A stretch of DNA of 64,000 nucleotides. Source: Sphingobium sufflavum (GTDB taxonomy: Bacteria > Pseudomonadota > Alphaproteobacteria > Sphingomonadales > Sphingomonadaceae). Location: positions 62,001 to 126,000 of the forward strand of contig NZ_JAJSSH010000004.1 of NCBI RefSeq assembly GCF_021403115.1. The letters run 5' to 3'. Shown here piece after piece: positions 60,755 through 64,000 of this stretch (the first letter of the stretch is position 1; every line of letters starts with the position of its first letter). The translations under genes were made by a program, and so were the position numbers. The notes under the pieces were generated by a model, which was not told the DNA's origin, did not search any database, and saw only the letters and a program-made list of their open reading frames with translations.

Positions 60755-63468
60755 TGCCCTCTGGATTTGAAACCCGCCAACCGGCGAAGCAGACCTTTGC
60801 CTTCACCGGCCCGAACCCTGTGCAGGTTTCTCCCTCCGCACAGGGCAATTCCCGTGGAGCACAGCTTGTCGGCGGTGAAAGCCGTGGCGGCGTGGTCGTG
60901 GGTCAAGATGCCGCCCCGATGCTCGGCCCGCAACTGGGGGCTTTCTTCGAGCGGGTTTTGGAACCCCATGTGCAGCGTCGGCAGCAAGAGGAATATATCC
61001 GGGGCGCTGTGACCCAGATGGGCAAGCAGGCAGGGGAGGAGATTAAGTCCTCCAACGGGGCCTTCTCCAAGATATTCGGGCAGTCCTCCTACGTTGAGGG
61101 CGCTGTCCACTACCGGGTGCAGGAAGCCGTTGGCAATTGGGTCAAGGAAACCCAAGCCAAGGAGGACGACCTCAAAAAGATGACGGATGGGGACCGCGCC
61201 AAATATGTCTCCGATAGCATGGCGAAACTGACGACCGGCGATCCCTATACGGACAGGCTGGTGCAGGGCGCTGTGTTCGAACAGATCGGCCCCGTCATGC
61301 AGACTATCGCCAAGAAGGCATACGTCTGGGGTCAGGAGGAAGCAAAGGCCAGCTATGGCGGCAATGTCGCTACCCAGAGCGATGTGTACCAGCGCCATGC
61401 CGTCGATGCCGACGCCCTCAGCGATCCCACGGACGAGGAAAGCGCGGCCTTCGTGCAGGCCACGAACAACATGCGAACCGCCCTCATCAAGCCGCATGGC
61501 ATGGACGACGCAACCTATGTGGGCAGCCTGAAAGGCGCATATCGGCGGGCAGCGGAGAGCGGCAACGGCTATGTCGTGCGCCTGATGAAAGCGTCCGGGT
61601 TCCTCGACGTGCTAGACGACAAGGACCGCACGACGCTGGAGGATGCGGAAATCAGCTACGCGAAGCGGGCAGAAAACAGCCTCCTTCTGTCCAACCCTGC
61701 GCTTGCCGACGAATATACAAAGCTGGAGAGTGAGGCCCGGCTGGTGAAGCTGGGGCACTCCATGCCGGGCGGCGTCAATGGGCTGGGGGATCGCTGGCGA
61801 GCGTTCAATGACAAGATCAAGCGGCGCACCGGCTTTGACCATGATATGATCGACGCTGACGCCATTCTGGGCAAACAGATGGCCGGGCTTGATAGTGCCA
61901 TCGCAGGCGATCAGCGGCGGCAGGATCGCGAATGGCAGATTGAGGACCGGGAGGACGCCCAGCAGTTCCAGCTTGATCGGGATGCAGCAGAGGACGCGGC
62001 AGAGAATACCGCTGCAACCCTCGCATGGGCTGGCGGCAATGTCCGCACATCCGTTGCCGCTGGCGTCAAGGAACCCCTCATCAACGTCCTCGCCAACAAT
62101 GACTATGAACAGGGGGATTACTCCCGCATCGTCAAAGCCTATCGCGGCGATGGCTGGGTTTCCCCGCTGGTCCGTGACAAAATCCGGGCAAAGGTCACGG
62201 CGTCGATAGGGGAGAATTATAGCGAGGCGACTAAGGTTGCCCACAAGGAATGGTCCGCGCTGAACAAACATAACCCTGCTGCGGCCATGGCCTACTATGG
62301 CAGTCTTTATGAGCAGATGGCCAATTTCGATAGCATCGTGGGAGCGGTTGGGCCGAACGTCGCCTTTGCTCGGGCGTTCAACAATCCCGCCCAATACAGC
62401 ACCGCCACCATGCCACCGGCAGAGCGGAAGAACGCGGAAAGGGAGATAAAGGCAGCGGTTGCCGACATGAGCACATGGGCACCATGGGGCCGCACCAACA
62501 TGAACGAAAGCGCCCAGAAAGTTGTGTATAATGCCATCTGGCGACGGGCAGCGATCATCGCCCGAACGTCCCCGATGCCCATGGCGGACATTGTTAAACA
62601 CGTCTCGACCACCGTGTTCGCGTCCGGGGAGGTGGAGCAGTACGGCCCGGTAGCATGGGAGAACAGACCCAACACGGTCCCCATCGGCCGACTGCTAGGT
62701 CTGCAACCGGACGAGGCCGACAAGATCGTGGCCGGGGCGATAGACTCTCATTTGAAGGCGGCAGGTTATGCCAAGGGTGCCTTTGGCAAGTCCTACGATA
62801 TTCGCCGCCTGCAAGACCCTCGCACCAACAGCCCGGCTATCTCCGTATTCACTGTGAACAGCGACCGGGCCGGGGTGACACAGGTTATCATTCCCATGTC
62901 CGAATTGAAAGCTGCGGCTGCGGCGAACGTGTCCGCGAGGGTGGCTCGCGGTGTAGCCAGTGCGAAAGGGGTAGACCCCTATAGACGTATTAAGGGCGAA
63001 AGCGGCATCGACCGCCTTTCCCGCATCAACCGTGAAGTTGCCGCTGGCGCTGACCCGGTGAACCATTTCAGAAACCGGCGAGATAAACCCGGCGACGGGC
63101 ACTCGTTTCGCGACCCCGTTTACGACAAGATAGAGGCAACGCTGGAGAAGAAGTACGGCCTACCATCCGGGGGCATGAAGGCTATCCGCACCAAGGGTGA
63201 GCGATCCAATGCGGATCAAGTTTCATCCGCTGGTGCCCGGACGGTTTACCAGATTATCCCAGACACTCGGGACCGTTTCCTCAAGCGGTACGGCATCGAC
63301 GCATATAGCAGCCCGAAGGCCGCAGCGGAGGTTGCCGCGCTTCATCTGCGGGACGATTACCAGCGCACAGGCGAATGGCCGCAGGCGGTGGCCAACTACC
63401 ATGGCGGCACCAGCCGCAAGAACCACGGGCCAAAAACCGCAGCCTACAGGGCGCGAGTGACAAGGTGA
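60754..63468 (+). CDS. Podovirus-type internal virion protein with C-terminal lytic transglycosylase domain
   Basis: The product has 904 residues. The N-terminal 650 residues are long helical, Ala/Lys/Glu-rich segments, as in the ejection proteins of T7-like phages. The C-terminal 120 residues carry a goose-type/SLT lysozyme-like domain: KKYGLPSGGMKAIRTKGERSNADQVSSAGARTVYQIIPDTRDRFLKRYGIDAYSS then AAEVAALHLRDDY and VANYHGGTS. The Glu in KGERSN is the probable catalytic acid. In podoviruses such proteins leave the capsid with DNA and cut peptidoglycan during entry. No capsid, tail or portal gene is close by, so the gene is part of a reduced or satellite-like module. Confidence 0.8.
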   Translation: MPSGFETRQPAKQTFAFTGPNPVQVSPSAQGNSRGAQLVGGESRGGVVVGQDAAPMLGPQLGAFFERVLEPHVQRRQQEEYIRGAVTQMGKQAGEEIKSSNGAFSKIFGQSSYVEGAVHYRVQEAVGNWVKETQAKEDDLKKMTDGDRAKYVSDSMAKLTTGDPYTDRLVQGAVFEQIGPVMQTIAKKAYVWGQEEAKASYGGNVATQSDVYQRHAVDADALSDPTDEESAAFVQATNNMRTALIKPHGMDDATYVGSLKGAYRRAAESGNGYVVRLMKASGFLDVLDDKDRTTLEDAEISYAKRAENSLLLSNPALADEYTKLESEARLVKLGHSMPGGVNGLGDRWRAFNDKIKRRTGFDHDMIDADAILGKQMAGLDSAIAGDQRRQDREWQIEDREDAQQFQLDRDAAEDAAENTAATLAWAGGNVRTSVAAGVKEPLINVLANNDYEQGDYSRIVKAYRGDGWVSPLVRDKIRAKVTASIGENYSEATKVAHKEWSALNKHNPAAAMAYYGSLYEQMANFDSIVGAVGPNVAFARAFNNPAQYSTATMPPAERKNAEREIKAAVADMSTWAPWGRTNMNESAQKVVYNAIWRRAAIIARTSPMPMADIVKHVSTTVFASGEVEQYGPVAWENRPNTVPIGRLLGLQPDEADKIVAGAIDSHLKAAGYAKGAFGKSYDIRRLQDPRTNSPAISVFTVNSDRAGVTQVIIPMSELKAAAAANVSARVARGVASAKGVDPYRRIKGESGIDRLSRINREVAAGADPVNHFRNRRDKPGDGHSFRDPVYDKIEATLEKKYGLPSGGMKAIRTKGERSNADQVSSAGARTVYQIIPDTRDRFLKRYGIDAYSSPKAAAEVAALHLRDDYQRTGEWPQAVANYHGGTSRKNHGPKTAAYRARVTR

Positions 63469-63476
63469 ATAGCGAC

Positions 63477-63508
63477 CCGCCCCTATGGCTTAACGGCTGT
63501 AGGGGCGG
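63477..63508 (+). terminator. Hairpin after the virion protein gene
   Basis: CCGCCCCTA (63477-63485) and TAGGGGCGG (63500-63508) are perfectly complementary with a 14-nt loop, nine bases after the stop. The U-tract is weak. Confidence 0.55.
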
Positions 63509-64000
63509 CAGCAATATCTAATTGGTATTAGGCCGTTCCATCTGGGCACCAAGTTTTGGCAGCGCCAGCTACATGGCGATGAGTTGAGCGGCGCAAACTG
63601 ACCGCCACCAAAATCAGCCAATTTGTACGAGGCGTTAAACACCTCGGCGCAGGTACCGCTAAATCTGCTTGCAAGGATGTGTGTGTTGAAACACACTGCG
63701 GACAGCGAAGAGATTGACGTAGGGGCGATCCGTTTGGGCGGGACCGCTTGCTGGCAGGCGGTCAATCTCTTCGCTGCACCCTACATCCTTGGACCGGAAA
63801 TAGAGCCGCTGTGGCCGGGTGGCGATGCACCTTAGCGCAACAGCCTTACTCCCGACACCAACGATAGTGCCACAGCCGAATCTCGACGCAAGAGGATAAA
63901 CGTATGATTAACGGCTCGGCTCATCGCTGAACAGACTCGCTTCGTTGGCACCTAACAACGTCTGAATGGATGCGAATCGTGAGATTCCTTGGCCTTTTCG
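63509..64000. other. Right edge without convincing gene, with a long inverted repeat
   Basis: CAGCGAAGAGATTGAC (63703-63718) and its exact complement (63761-63776) bracket 42 bp. A GTGTGTT/AACACAC palindrome lies just before (63681-63696). An open frame of 70 codons crosses it (63623-63835) but has no ribosome site. The region may hold an att or recombination site, or a decayed gene. Confidence 0.5.

Noticed and set aside
1-64000. CRISPR array
   Set aside because: I saw no series of regularly spaced direct repeats with unique spacers and no cas genes.

Overview
The window looks like chromosome of a GC-rich alphaproteobacterium of the Sphingomonadales (Sphingobium, Novosphingobium or Sphingomonas type). 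The evidence is three large TonB-dependent receptors, tannase-family esterases, sphingomonad-style catabolic SDRs, and a tRNA-Leu whose 3' end is used as an integration site. The genus is inferred from gene content only.

Region A (1-16.6 kb) is a catabolic and uptake island. It holds two tannase/feruloyl-esterase-family hydrolases (one cut by the window edge), a secreted ankyrin protein, a TetR regulator, two paralogous short-chain dehydrogenases, a lipoprotein PQQ-cytochrome c dehydrogenase, two TonB receptors, a LuxR-type regulator, and a carboxymuconolactone-decarboxylase/AhpD-like gene broken by a 34-bp tandem duplication. A palindromic site shared by the tetR promoter and the esterase/ankyrin promoter suggests a small TetR regulon. 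The inferred job is uptake and oxidation of an aromatic or ester substrate; the substrate is unknown. An NDUFA9-like oxidoreductase gene and tRNA-Leu(CAG) close the region.

Region B (18.4 to about 44.7 kb) is an integrated mobilizable element. A large serine recombinase reads into the 3' half of tRNA-Leu, so its last codons are supplied by the tRNA gene. Next come a ParB-like protein, a translationally coupled operon of three largely unknown proteins, a MobA/MobL relaxase, a PolB-type 3'-5' exonuclease followed by what looks like its catalytically dead paralog, a second MobA/MobL-like protein, and small unknown genes, one behind an elaborate nested hairpin. No type IV secretion genes are visible. 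The cargo is defence: a five-gene coupled type I restriction-modification operon with an extra degenerate methyltransferase-specificity fusion and a DUF4258-like small protein, then a three-gene ABC-three-component (ABC-3C) operon with an Mrr-like nuclease effector.

Region C (44.65-51.7 kb) is a different segment. It is an operon of two related polytopic membrane proteins, orphan cytochrome-oxidase subunits III and IV and a truncated P450, followed by a TonB receptor, a divergent TetR gene and a VOC-family gene. The P450 is cut at about 44.69 kb, where region B material begins.

Region D (52.0-63.5 kb) is a phage-derived island. It has a DUF6538-type tyrosine integrase, a second integrase module (small protein, excisionase, frameshifted integrase), a serine resolvase with a 32-bp palindrome at its promoter, then a compact rightward operon ending in a 904-residue podovirus-type internal virion/transglycosylase protein. 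No capsid, portal or terminase gene is seen. The last 500 bp hold no convincing gene.
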